From Chryseolinea soli (GTDB lineage: Bacteria; Bacteroidota; Bacteroidia; Cytophagales; Cyclobacteriaceae): DNA of 64,000 bases. Below are positions 8,670 through 17,308 of the stretch, piece after piece (the first letter of the stretch is position 1; each line of letters opens with the position of its first letter). The position numbers and the translations under genes were made by a program. Under the pieces are notes generated by a model. It was not told where the DNA came from. It was given only the letters and a program-made list of their open reading frames with translations, and did no database searches. The DNA lies in assembly GCF_003589925.1 (NCBI RefSeq), contig NZ_CP032382.1, positions 7,998,001-8,062,000 of the forward strand. The letters run 5' to 3'.

Positions 8670-9773
8670 ATGAGAAAATACATTTTGTCGTGCCTGGTAG
8701 CAACCCTAAGTTCATTCGGCCTACCCGCCTTTGCTCAAACCGAAAAAGACTCGACCCTATTAGGCCTGCCCGGTGACAACCTGGATCTTTATGCTGTCCT
8801 GGATCTTTTTCAAAAGTCGAAGACGATTGAAGATTTTGAGAAATCTTTAAACCTTGAAAAAACAGGAATCAATAACCTGGACCTGGATCTTGACAACAAA
8901 GTTGATTTCATAAAGGTCGTGACCAAAAAAGACGGCGATGATTTCACCTTCGTTCTTCAGGTTTCGGTAAGTAAAGAGGAAACACAAGATGTCGCCGTGA
9001 TCCTGGTATCGAAAGACAAGAACAAGAAAGTAACCCTGCAGATTGTCGGCGATGAGGACCTCTATGGCAAAAACTATATTGTCGACCTGAAAGAATCCAA
9101 GACACCCGCCGTCACCGCCAATCCGGGCTACACGGGCCCAGACACGGTTGTTGTGAGCGCCCCTGCAAAATCTACCGTGGTCGTGGTAGAATCTGCGCCG
9201 ATCGTGCAGTATGTTTATTCTCCTGCTTATGTTCCGTACTATCCACCCTATCACTACGGATACTATCCGCCTTATTTCGCGGCATTTACCGTGATGGCCA
9301 TGGGCATCTATATCGGCAATCACTCTTATTACCACGGAGGGTATGGCTATCATGGCAACACCACCGTCATTCACAACACCAACAATTTCAACAACTACAA
9401 TAACAATTCAAGGAACCGGTCGAATACCGTCAACCACAACAAGGCGAACGGCAACTATAACAACCGTAACACGGCATCAACACGTCCTGCTGCCGGTGCT
9501 TCAACACGTCCATCAAACCGGGCATCGACGCGGCCATCCCCTGCGGTCCAACCGTCAAACAGGTCGTCCGTTTCAGGTCGTCAGTCGGGTGGAGCGTCTC
9601 CATCGACACGCGAGTCCCCCAACGTTTCTTCTCAACCCTCGCGGTCCAGCTCAAACGGAGCATCTCGCTATAGCGGTGGTTCCAGGGGAGGCGGGGGTTT
9701 TAGTGGTGGTGGTTCCAGAGGCGGTGGCTTCGGTGGTGGTGGTTCCCGAGGAGGCGGGGGTAGAAGGCGCTAA
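8670..9773 (+). CDS. Exported protein with a low-complexity Asn/Ser/Gly-rich tail
   Basis: This is a 367-residue protein with a signal peptide ending SFGLPAFAQ. Residues about 30-140 form a conserved Bacteroidota domain (LPGDNLDLYAVLDLF, then NLDLDLDNKVDFIKV, then VAVILVSKD and VTLQIVGDEDLYG). A tyrosine/proline-rich stretch follows (about residues 185-215, repeats of PYY and GYYPPY). Then come an Asn-rich segment and a Ser/Arg/Gly-rich tail ending in GGGS-RGGG repeats. The tail is likely disordered and surface exposed. Function unknown. It stands alone, about 65 bases after the redox operon. Confidence 0.7.
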   Translation: MRKYILSCLVATLSSFGLPAFAQTEKDSTLLGLPGDNLDLYAVLDLFQKSKTIEDFEKSLNLEKTGINNLDLDLDNKVDFIKVVTKKDGDDFTFVLQVSVSKEETQDVAVILVSKDKNKKVTLQIVGDEDLYGKNYIVDLKESKTPAVTANPGYTGPDTVVVSAPAKSTVVVVESAPIVQYVYSPAYVPYYPPYHYGYYPPYFAAFTVMAMGIYIGNHSYYHGGYGYHGNTTVIHNTNNFNNYNNNSRNRSNTVNHNKANGNYNNRNTASTRPAAGASTRPSNRASTRPSPAVQPSNRSSVSGRQSGGASPSTRESPNVSSQPSRSSSNGASRYSGGSRGGGGFSGGGSRGGGFGGGGSRGGGGRRR

Positions 9774-9855
9774 CGAATCGGTTTTATTTGAACAGCGATT
9801 TGACGGGCTGTCAATAGGGGAAATGTTTTTGAGCCGGATTCAAAAAAAGCAGATC

Positions 9856-10350
9856 TTAATCAAGTGGCATATCCGAAGCGCTCATGTCTCTTACGACGAC
9901 GTATTCTCCCTTTCTTTTTTCAAATAAGACCATATAGTTTCCCGTGTTGATAGCAACACTCGTGGAGTCCGTCAATTTGTAATAACCAATTTCAACAACC
10001 TGATTCCCATCTGCAGAGACAAAAACTTCATTGGTAACAAATGAAATCTTATTGCCCCTGGAAGAAGCGTCTATGCCCGCTTTCAAAAATTCTACAATGG
10101 CCGTCTTGCCCACTAAAGGGGGTTTGTTTTGTGAAAAGGATGTTGCATCGTCCGCATAGTAACCAATGTTCCGCACTTCCCCGGCATTATACAATTCCGC
10201 AAATTGATTTTCCTTGGCTTGGATCTCCTTTTTTATTTGCTCCTTATCAAGGGCAGGTTCCGCCGCGGGTTCTTCCTTCTTGGGCTGGCAGGCTATCAGT
10301 AAAGCTATCAAACAGGATAAAAGGATCGAATCGATTATCTTTTGTTTCAT
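9856..10350 (-). CDS. DUF4440/SnoaL-like lipoprotein
   Basis: This is a 164-residue lipoprotein (LIALLIACQPKK is the signal and lipobox). The mature part has the cone-like NTF2/DUF4440 layout: helix EIQAKENQFAELYNAGEVRNIGYYADDATSF, then KPPLVGKTAIVEFLKAG, then strands ending VGYYKLTDST-like, MVLFEKRKGEYVVVRDM. Relatives are mostly small ligand-binding or isomerase-like domains, and the actual ligand is unknown. It is transcribed away from the QEGLA gene across a gap that carries the palindrome at 10443. Confidence 0.75.
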   Translation of the reverse strand: MKQKIIDSILLSCLIALLIACQPKKEEPAAEPALDKEQIKKEIQAKENQFAELYNAGEVRNIGYYADDATSFSQNKPPLVGKTAIVEFLKAGIDASSRGNKISFVTNEVFVSADGNQVVEIGYYKLTDSTSVAINTGNYMVLFEKRKGEYVVVRDMSASDMPLD

Positions 10351-10442
10351 AATTATTACCTGTTAATTCTTTGCCGTTGAATCCATGGAGAAGTTATACA
10401 ATTAAAATTGAATACCCCACGAAACCCGCCCATAGCCGCTCG

Positions 10443-10455
10443 TTTAACGGTTAAA
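10443..10455. promoter_or_regulatory. Perfect 13-bp palindrome TTTAACGGTTAAA with TACATTTAA 37 bases downstream
   Basis: The palindrome is exact around the G at 10449. TACATTTAA, a near match to the TAnnTTTG promoter box, begins at 10493, leaving 37 bases between. A degraded half copy (TGTAAC, 10464-10469) follows 21 bp after the first. The spacing equals that at the sites near 2265 and 22501, so this is probably the same regulator. The target on plus is the QEGLA gene. Confidence 0.55.
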
Positions 10456-10571
10456 TAACGCAATGTAACTTACTTGGCTTGACAAACCCCGTTACATTTA
10501 ACCACTGACAAAGTTGAAGCACGCGATCACGCCATTGGCCCAACATCAAAACGACCAAAATCCACCCGGCA

Positions 10572-11855
10572 ATGGACACAAAAAAAATTGAAACCCTCGA
10601 TGTCGCCCTGATGCGGGCGTCAAAAAAGATAAAGGTGCTTCAGGCCTTGCAGTGGCCGCTGGGCGCTGAAGAGAAATTCCTGGAGACCTGGCACAGGGGC
10701 AATCCCACGTTACCGGAGATAACATTGGAGCGACATGATTACGATGACAGCATTTCAACCCTGGAAGACATTGAAAGCCGCTGTGATCTGGATGATCCCG
10801 TGGAAAAATTCCTGGCCGAAACAGCACAAAGTTATGGCTACGCCGCGCGCATGCTCAGCGCCGTCGGCACACCCGATTTCACCACCTACGCCACCAAGAT
10901 CTATGGCCGCCCCGACACCGTCTACAAACTCCAAGGCATGAGTGCGGTAGACGGCGCCAATTTTTTTCTGGAAGTGACCGACGCCCTTCTCGGCAATGTC
11001 AATCTCCCGCCAACACCCACCGACATCTCAGCCGACGATTTTGCCGGCTGGTTGAAAGCCGAAGTGGACGAGTTCTTTGACAAGGACACGGTAGAGGTTG
11101 TCGTAGACAAACGCCTGTCGTCAAAAGCGCTTGCCGGTGCCAGCCGGATACGCGTTCGGGGCAGCGCGCTATTCTCGCAACTGGACAAAGACCAGCTTCT
11201 TTTTCATGAGGCCTATGTTCACACCGCCACCGTGCTCAACGGCCAGAAGCAAGCCAACCTCAAATCCCTGAGCCTCGGCGCCCCGCGCACGACCCGCACA
11301 CAGGAAGGTCTCGCCGTGATGGCCGAGCTCATGACCAATGCCATGGACATCAACCGCCTCCGCCGCATAGCCCTTCGCGTACTGGCCGTGAAGCAGGCGT
11401 TGGATGGAGCGAACTTTATAGAGGTCTTTAAATTCTTTTTGGATGCCGGTCAATCCGAAGAAGAGTCGGTGCGATCGGCACAACGGATATTCCGCGGCGG
11501 AGACATGAAAGGTGGCATTGTTTTTACAAAAGACGCCGTCTACTTACAGGGGCTGATCGAAGTCCACACGTTCATGCGCGTAGCCATTCGCGACAACCGT
11601 CCGGACCTTATCCGGAATCTGTTCGCGGGAAGACTCACCATGGGCGATGCCTTGCGCCTGGCACCCCACTTTGAAAGTGGGTGGCTTTACCCTCCCACCT
11701 ATCTGCCCGTCTGGGCATCCGACCTCCGGAGACTGGCGGCTACCATGGCATACTCCGCATTCGTATCGCACATCAAGCTGGAGAGAGTCTATCTGGAGCG
11801 CGCCATCGAGTTTGAAGAAGAACTGAAAGCAACACAGCCCGCGCCGAGCCGATAA
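10572..11855 (+). CDS. QEGLA-motif (DUF1704) putative metallopeptidase
   Basis: This is a 427-residue cytoplasmic protein without a signal. Residues 212-217 read HEAYVH, the HExxxH zinc-binding motif. Residues 244-248 are QEGLA, the name-giving motif of the flavohemoglobin expression-modulating QEGLA family (DUF1704). Family knowledge: the same domain occurs in the eukaryotic MATCAP tyrosine carboxypeptidases, with a zinc site made from HExxxH plus a later Glu. The QEGLA glutamate may be that third ligand (inference). The real substrate in bacteria is unknown. It is followed after 6 bases by a barrel gene, so it is probably the head of a short operon controlled by the 10443 site. Confidence 0.85.
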   Translation: MDTKKIETLDVALMRASKKIKVLQALQWPLGAEEKFLETWHRGNPTLPEITLERHDYDDSISTLEDIESRCDLDDPVEKFLAETAQSYGYAARMLSAVGTPDFTTYATKIYGRPDTVYKLQGMSAVDGANFFLEVTDALLGNVNLPPTPTDISADDFAGWLKAEVDEFFDKDTVEVVVDKRLSSKALAGASRIRVRGSALFSQLDKDQLLFHEAYVHTATVLNGQKQANLKSLSLGAPRTTRTQEGLAVMAELMTNAMDINRLRRIALRVLAVKQALDGANFIEVFKFFLDAGQSEEESVRSAQRIFRGGDMKGGIVFTKDAVYLQGLIEVHTFMRVAIRDNRPDLIRNLFAGRLTMGDALRLAPHFESGWLYPPTYLPVWASDLRRLAATMAYSAFVSHIKLERVYLERAIEFEEELKATQPAPSR

Positions 11856-11861
11856 AAAAAT

Positions 11862-12599
11862 ATGAAACAAATCATCATCACCATCCTATGCCTGATCGCG
11901 GTTGGCCGTGTTGACGCCCAAAACCCTTCGCCCCAGCGGAAAAATACCATTAAGATAGACCTCACGTCGCGCTTCCTCTACAGAAATGCCTTCATCCTCA
12001 GCTATGAGCGGATCACAAAACCAAACCAATCACTGGTGCTCTCCGCCGGCTACCAGGAGTTTCCAAAAGTGACAACCTTCGCACAGAATGTTGGCGTAAA
12101 AGATGACCTAAAAAAGAACGGTTTTAAGTTCGGCATGGACTACCGTTTTTATTTAAAAAAAGAAAACAAATATGATGCGCCGCACGGCGTATACATCGGG
12201 CCCTATTTTACCTATCACCATTTTGGCAACGAACGGATCATTGAAGTCGACAACGATGGAACAATCGAACAAGCCGACCTGGACACAAAGTTTTCCATCC
12301 TGAACGTCGGCATACAATTGGGTTATCAATTCGTCATTCATAACCGGTGGACAATCGATCTCGCCTTTGTGGGTCCGTCGGTCTCTCATTATAAATACAC
12401 GCTCAACATTGGTGGCGACTACACCTTTAACAAGGACGACATCGAGAACGAAATCATCCTCGACCTGCTGGATCGCTTTCCATTTCTCGACGACGCCATT
12501 TCCAACAAGGAAGCCACATCCTCGGGCAAATTAGACACCTGGTCGTTTGGCTATCGCTATCAATTTACCGTTGGCTATCATTTCGGAAGAAAGAAATAG
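11862..12599 (+). CDS. DUF3575-like outer-membrane barrel protein
   Basis: This is a 245-residue protein with signal peptide MKQIIITILCLIAVGRVDAQ. The mature part alternates amphipathic strands (FLYRNAFILSYERI, GFKFGMDYRFYL, GVYIGPYFTYHHFG, LNVGIQLGYQFV) and ends YQFTVGYHFGRKK, as in small eight-stranded barrels annotated as DUF3575. It lies only 6 bases behind the QEGLA gene and about 50 bases before the LCIB-like gene. Function unknown. Confidence 0.7.
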   Translation: MKQIIITILCLIAVGRVDAQNPSPQRKNTIKIDLTSRFLYRNAFILSYERITKPNQSLVLSAGYQEFPKVTTFAQNVGVKDDLKKNGFKFGMDYRFYLKKENKYDAPHGVYIGPYFTYHHFGNERIIEVDNDGTIEQADLDTKFSILNVGIQLGYQFVIHNRWTIDLAFVGPSVSHYKYTLNIGGDYTFNKDDIENEIILDLLDRFPFLDDAISNKEATSSGKLDTWSFGYRYQFTVGYHFGRKK

Positions 12600-12652
12600 G
12601 TACATCATTATTCATGGGCTGAAAAATAATGCTATCCCTCAAATCATTTGCC

Positions 12653-13519
12653 ATGAACACCCCTTACTTTATTTCGCTCTTGCCCCTTGTCCTTGCGCTC
12701 TCTTCTTGCGGAAAAATCGAACCTAATACCGTGGCAACGGCGCCTCCCTTTCTTCCCAATGCCCCTGCCAAAACAGAGGAAGCCATAAGGAAGGATTTTC
12801 CAGGCGCCATTCCCGGTCATGAATTCTCAGACTCCCTCATCCACTATCTTCAAAAAAAATATAAAATCGAACCCGACAAGATTCTGCTTGGCGCGTCCAC
12901 CTGCGTGGATGACATCATCTACACAAAAAATTTTCACTTCCACCCCGAAATAAAAGGACCCTTTCATCTCGGCGGGCTCGCAGGCTTGCCCTTCACGGGC
13001 ATCTCCGGCCTCGACGCCTTCGCCCATCACATCCCCGACAGCGGCACGTTGGTGCTGCTGGTTGAGCCGCACATCGGCTATTCCGAAAAGAAAGGCTGGG
13101 GTTTTGTGCTAAGGCACGAACAGCCCGAAGCCAGTTCATGCTGTGGCGCGCTGATGGGAACGCTGGGCAAACTACAGGCCGGAACACTCAAAGCCGACCT
13201 CTCGGAAGATGACTACCAGGGCGGCAAAATTGCAGAACTGGCACTCCGCTATAAGAGCGAGATTCTCGATGCCGAGATTCCGATCATCGAACTGACCCGC
13301 ATAACGTCGCTTTCTGCAGAGAAGCAAATCAGCGCGCATGTGCTGGATGTCAGCCTGGAGCATGCGAAGTACATTGTTATCATCACCGGTGTCATCATCA
13401 ACACCGACTTTTCATTCACAGACTATCAGTACATGGATCACATTCAGATCTATGACGTTCGCAAGAAAAGCTTTGTCGAGGATCTAAGAAATCCGCAGGG
13501 CCTTACGAGTGCCCATTAA
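12653..13519 (+). CDS. Lipoprotein with LCIB/C-type (beta) carbonic anhydrase-like domain
   Basis: I start at 12653 because MNTPYFISLLPLVLALSSC is a proper signal with lipobox LSSC; 12629 adds eight residues. Numbering from 12629, the domain shows STCVDD (C92, D94), then FHLGGLAGLPFTGISGLDAFAHHIPD (H133/H134), VEPHIGYS (H148) and SSCCGALMG (C171/C172). The order Cys-x-Asp, GGLAG-PF-G, HH-PD, PH-G and CCG is that of LCIB/C proteins of algae and their bacterial relatives, which adopt a beta carbonic anhydrase fold with Cys-His-Cys zinc. The Arg of the Asp/Arg dyad is not obvious, so activity is unproven. An exported, lipid-anchored form is unusual. Confidence 0.72.
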   Translation: MNTPYFISLLPLVLALSSCGKIEPNTVATAPPFLPNAPAKTEEAIRKDFPGAIPGHEFSDSLIHYLQKKYKIEPDKILLGASTCVDDIIYTKNFHFHPEIKGPFHLGGLAGLPFTGISGLDAFAHHIPDSGTLVLLVEPHIGYSEKKGWGFVLRHEQPEASSCCGALMGTLGKLQAGTLKADLSEDDYQGGKIAELALRYKSEILDAEIPIIELTRITSLSAEKQISAHVLDVSLEHAKYIVIITGVIINTDFSFTDYQYMDHIQIYDVRKKSFVEDLRNPQGLTSAH

Positions 13520-13592
13520 TTTTTTATACGTCAACAAAAAAATTACAGGAACATCTTCTCGCCATCATAGTTTTCCACATCAACTTAAAACA

Positions 13593-15137
13593 ATGAAAAC
13601 AAACAACTTTCTACTCACAGCCCTGCTTCTGATAGTTTCATGCTTTGCGCTGGCACAGCAAAAGAAACCTAACATCCTGATTATTTGGGGCGACGACATT
13701 GGACTTTGGAATGTCAGTGCCTACAATCAAGGCATGATGGGTTACAAGACCCCTAATATCGATCGCATCGCCAAGGAAGGTGCACTTTTCACCGATTGGT
13801 ATGGTCAACAAAGTTGCACCGCCGGCCGGGCATGTTTCATCACGGGACAAGTAGGTTTTAGAACGGGCATGCTCAAGGTGGGACTTCCAGGCGCGAAGGA
13901 AGGACTAAAAGCAAGAGATGTTACGATAGCCGAACTGTTGAAAGGGCAAGGCTATAAAACCGGTCAGTTCGGCAAAAACCATTTGGGTGATCTCGACGAG
14001 CACTTGCCGACCGCCCACGGATTTGATGAATTCTTTGGTTCGCTCTATCACCTCAACGCAGAAGAAGAACCCGAGAATCCAGACTACTATAAAGACCCCG
14101 CCCTGATCAAGGAATTTGGCACGCGCGGTGTACTTCACACGTGGGCCAACGCGGACGGCACACAAAAGATCGAGAAGACCGGGCCGCTCACCAAAAAGAG
14201 AATGGAGACCATAGACGACGAGGTAACAAAAGAGGCCCTTCGATTTATGGAGGAATCGAAGAAGGCCGACAAGCCCTTTTTTCTTTGGTTCAACTCCACC
14301 CGCATGCACGTGTTCACACACCTCAAGAAAGAAAGTGACGGCAAGACCGGCTTAGGCACTTATCCGGACGGCATGGTCGAACATGATGCTCACGTGGGAG
14401 AGCTGCTGGCAATGCTCAAGCAACTTGGGCTGGAAGAAAACACCATCGTGATGTACTCTACCGACAACGGAGCGGAAGCCTTCACGTGGCCCGACGGCGG
14501 CACGACGCCTTTCCGTGGCGAAAAGAACACAAACTGGGAAGGGGGCTACCGCGTGCCTACGGCCATTCGCTGGCCTGGCGTGATCAAACCGGGCACGGTA
14601 CTCAACGACATTTTTGCCCATGAAGACATGCTCCCCACGCTCTTGGCGGCGGCCGGTGTGCCCGATGTGAAAGAGCAGTTGCTGAAAGGAATGAAAGTGG
14701 GTAACAAAACTTTCAAGGTACACCTGGATGGCTACAACATCACCGACGCCCTGGCCGGCAAGGCCCCCAGTCCACGCAAGGAGTTTTTTTATTTCAACGA
14801 CGATGGGTCGCTAGTGGCGCTGCGCTATAACAACTGGAAAGTAGTTTTTGCCGAACAACGCGCGCATGGCATGGACGTCTGGCAAGATCCGTTTGTACCA
14901 CTGCGACTGCCCAAAATATTTAACCTGCGCTCCGACCCGTTTGAAAGCGCGGACAACCATACGATGGGGTACGACAAATGGAGAGCAGACAGACTTTTCC
15001 TTTTGGTACCTGCACAACAATATGTGGGCAATTTCCTGGCCACCTTCAGGGAGTTTCCTCCAAGCCAGAAGGTTGGAAGCTTTAGTCTCGACCAGGTTTT
15101 GCAAACCCTGCAAACGGCACCAAAGGCGGGCAACTAA
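13593..15137 (+). CDS. Exported type I sulfatase (arylsulfatase)
   Basis: This is a 514-residue sulfatase. The start at 13593 gives the signal peptide MKTNNFLLTALLLIVSCFALAQ; an in-frame start at 13509 would overlap the previous gene. The alkaline-phosphatase fold is seen in PNILIIWGDDIG (metal ligands D34, D35), in SCTAGRACFITG, where C75 is the residue to be turned into formylglycine (C-x-A-x-R), in KTGQFGKNHLGD, and in YSTDNGAEAFTWPDGG (D-N metal ligands). It hydrolyses sulfate esters in the periplasm; the substrate cannot be read. No maturase gene is in the window. Confidence 0.9.
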   Translation: MKTNNFLLTALLLIVSCFALAQQKKPNILIIWGDDIGLWNVSAYNQGMMGYKTPNIDRIAKEGALFTDWYGQQSCTAGRACFITGQVGFRTGMLKVGLPGAKEGLKARDVTIAELLKGQGYKTGQFGKNHLGDLDEHLPTAHGFDEFFGSLYHLNAEEEPENPDYYKDPALIKEFGTRGVLHTWANADGTQKIEKTGPLTKKRMETIDDEVTKEALRFMEESKKADKPFFLWFNSTRMHVFTHLKKESDGKTGLGTYPDGMVEHDAHVGELLAMLKQLGLEENTIVMYSTDNGAEAFTWPDGGTTPFRGEKNTNWEGGYRVPTAIRWPGVIKPGTVLNDIFAHEDMLPTLLAAAGVPDVKEQLLKGMKVGNKTFKVHLDGYNITDALAGKAPSPRKEFFYFNDDGSLVALRYNNWKVVFAEQRAHGMDVWQDPFVPLRLPKIFNLRSDPFESADNHTMGYDKWRADRLFLLVPAQQYVGNFLATFREFPPSQKVGSFSLDQVLQTLQTAPKAGN

Positions 15138-15159
15138 GTCGGTGACCTGAACGACCGCG

Positions 15160-15186
15160 GGCAACACTTTTCATTTTCGTGTTGCC
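15160..15186. terminator. Hairpin after the sulfatase gene
   Basis: GGCAACAC (15160-15167) pairs perfectly with GTGTTGCC (15179-15186) across an 11-base T-rich loop. It lies 22 bases after the sulfatase stop. There is no T run after the stem, so termination is probable but not certain. Confidence 0.45.
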
Positions 15187-15340
15187 TGCAAGTCCATAGC
15201 TATGTTTTTACAGTTCACTTCAACAAATCCCATCAATCGTGGGATATACAGCCCGTCTGCGTTAAAAAATTTTGCACTAACTTGAAGCATGCCGAATTTG
15301 CCGGCGCTCCCGGAATCTTAAGATCAAAAATTGACGCCCT

Positions 15341-15760
15341 ATGTCCCAATCTTCCCAAGTGATCATTCCCATGCTGTCATACGAAGACGGCGCGGCGGCG
15401 ATCGAGTGGCTTTGCCACGTATTCCAATTCACCGAAAAAACCCGATGGCTCGATGACAGCGGCCGGTTGTCGCACGGTGAGATCGCGATGGGCGAAAGCA
15501 TGATCATGCTGGCATCGCCCACACCCGACTATCAAAGTCCGCGTCATCATCGTGAAATTTGCAAGCAGGCCGCTAAATGGCATGAAGTCCCTTATGTGAT
15601 CGACGGCGTGTTGGTGATGGTCGACGATGTGGCGGCACATTTTCAACATGCGAAGGCAAACGGAGCAGCCATTCTATCACCCCTTGAAACGGGTGGGCCG
15701 GGCACGCGTTACCGGGCTGAAGATCTGGAGGGGCATCGGTGGATGTTTATGTCGCGTTGA
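15341..15760 (+). CDS. VOC-family (glyoxalase-like) protein
   Basis: This is a 139-residue cytoplasmic protein with the paired beta-alpha-beta-beta-beta units of the vicinal oxygen chelate family: VIIPMLSYEDGAAAIEWLCHVFQF, then GRLSHGEIAMGESMIMLASP, and in the second half VMVDDVAAHFQHAKANGAAIL and YRAEDLEGHRWMFM. The C-terminal GHRW-F motif is usual in PhnB-like members. Substrate unknown. It has no partner gene on the same strand. Confidence 0.8.
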   Translation: MSQSSQVIIPMLSYEDGAAAIEWLCHVFQFTEKTRWLDDSGRLSHGEIAMGESMIMLASPTPDYQSPRHHREICKQAAKWHEVPYVIDGVLVMVDDVAAHFQHAKANGAAILSPLETGGPGTRYRAEDLEGHRWMFMSR

Positions 15761-15856
15761 AAGTTTTGACTAATCGTTCACATGAGCGCTGCTCTTGGTG
15801 ATTGTTCCTGAAATGCATCTCCCTACAAACCACTGCCGCGCCAGCACACCGGGGTT

Positions 15857-17026
15857 TTAGGGCAGTAACATTTTTTTGAATGACAACTCGAAATTCGTTA
15901 TCCCAATTCCAAACTCTCCATTGGCGCCGGATCCACAGCCCCATACGGTATTATCCTCCTTCACGATCAGACTGCGGTGCGACCCGGCAGCAATCAGCCT
16001 AATGCCCTCCATTACTTTTACAGGTGTTGGGCGATCTGTCCGGGTGCCGTCACCTAATTGCCCATAGTTGTTCCACCCACAAGCCCACACCGTACCGTCG
16101 GTTTTCAGAAAGAGCACATGTTCGGTGCCCGCAGCAGCCATCTTCACATCGTCCATAATTTTAACAAAGGCTGACTTGTCGGTCGTGCTGCCGTCGCCCA
16201 GTTTTCCGTATTGATTTATCCCACAGGCCCAGAGCGTATTATCCGCTTTTACGACGTAGCTGCACCGGAAACCGGCTGCCATCGTCTTTACATGGTCCAT
16301 AATTTTCACGGGCTTTGTTCTATTCTCAAATGTTCCATCGCCCAATTCGCCAAAGGCATTCCCACCCCACACCCAAAGGGTACTGTCCGTTCTTAATAGC
16401 AGGGTATGATTTGTTCCCGAGGAAACCGACAGCACACTATCTTCTATCTCCACCGGCGTTTTGACATCGTTGCTGCTGATCAGACCGGAGTGGTCCAGGT
16501 TACCGGTCGCCCAAAGGGTCTGATCCGTTTTTATAATAAAACTGCGATAGAATCCGGCTTCAAACCGTTTTACATCATCCATTACTTTTACCGGCGTTAG
16601 CCGGTCGGTGGTCGTGCCGTCACCCATTTCGCCATGGCCGTTATTGCCGCTACCCCAAAGGCTATTGTCGACTTTCAAAAAAAGACTGTGCGTATAGCGT
16701 GCGGAAATAGCCTTCATACCATACAGCGTGCTCACGGGTTCCTTTGTCCTATCCGGTGTGGCGGCTCCCAATTGACCCTGAACATTATACCCGGTTCCCC
16801 AAACGGTATCACCCCTCAACACCAGGCTGTGTACGTGACCCGTGCTGAGTTGTGCCACTACTTTGCTTTCATTTTGTCCACCGTTCGGAGGGGGATTACC
16901 ACAGGTATCACAACCGGGACCGGGACCAGGGACCGGGTCATTGCCGTCTTTTTCGCAGGCTACAAAAAGCAGGATGCTCAACAGCCACAAAAATGCCAAA
17001 TGCCTTTTGATTTTATGCGTCACCAT
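15857..17026 (-). CDS. RCC1-repeat lipoprotein
   Basis: This is a 389-residue lipoprotein (signal and lipobox LLFVACEKD), then a Pro/Gly/Cys-rich linker (about residues 33-52). Seven repeats of about 48 residues follow, each with the scheme AAG-x2-H-S-L-x3-D-x-TLWACG-x-N-x3-QLGDGT-x2-R-x-PVKVM. This is the RCC1 pattern, and seven copies close a seven-bladed propeller. Such proteins in bacteria are surface-exposed and probably bind ligands or partners; no enzyme motif is visible. The gene stands alone, with about 280 bases to the next minus-strand gene. Confidence 0.85.
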   Translation of the reverse strand: MVTHKIKRHLAFLWLLSILLFVACEKDGNDPVPGPGPGCDTCGNPPPNGGQNESKVVAQLSTGHVHSLVLRGDTVWGTGYNVQGQLGAATPDRTKEPVSTLYGMKAISARYTHSLFLKVDNSLWGSGNNGHGEMGDGTTTDRLTPVKVMDDVKRFEAGFYRSFIIKTDQTLWATGNLDHSGLISSNDVKTPVEIEDSVLSVSSGTNHTLLLRTDSTLWVWGGNAFGELGDGTFENRTKPVKIMDHVKTMAAGFRCSYVVKADNTLWACGINQYGKLGDGSTTDKSAFVKIMDDVKMAAAGTEHVLFLKTDGTVWACGWNNYGQLGDGTRTDRPTPVKVMEGIRLIAAGSHRSLIVKEDNTVWGCGSGANGEFGIGITNFELSFKKMLLP

Positions 17027-17308
17027 ATGCTGAACTTGTTCTTAACAGTTGACTACCTTGACGAAGTGTAGGCTGTAAGGTACAGTTGCATCGATCATGC
17101 GCCAACAGCAAAAAAGAAACCGGCGGTTTCGACTTAGGTAATGGTGACGCCACTCTTTACTGAATGAGCGAACGGTACGTTTTATTTAGGAAAGGTAAAG
17201 CGCAAGCTAACCGCACCGGCTTACCGGATCCGACGCTATGCGCAGTGCGTCAACAATCAAAGGACGCTTTAGGGTCATTGACCGGACTCGATCATTGTCT
17301 TATTTCTA

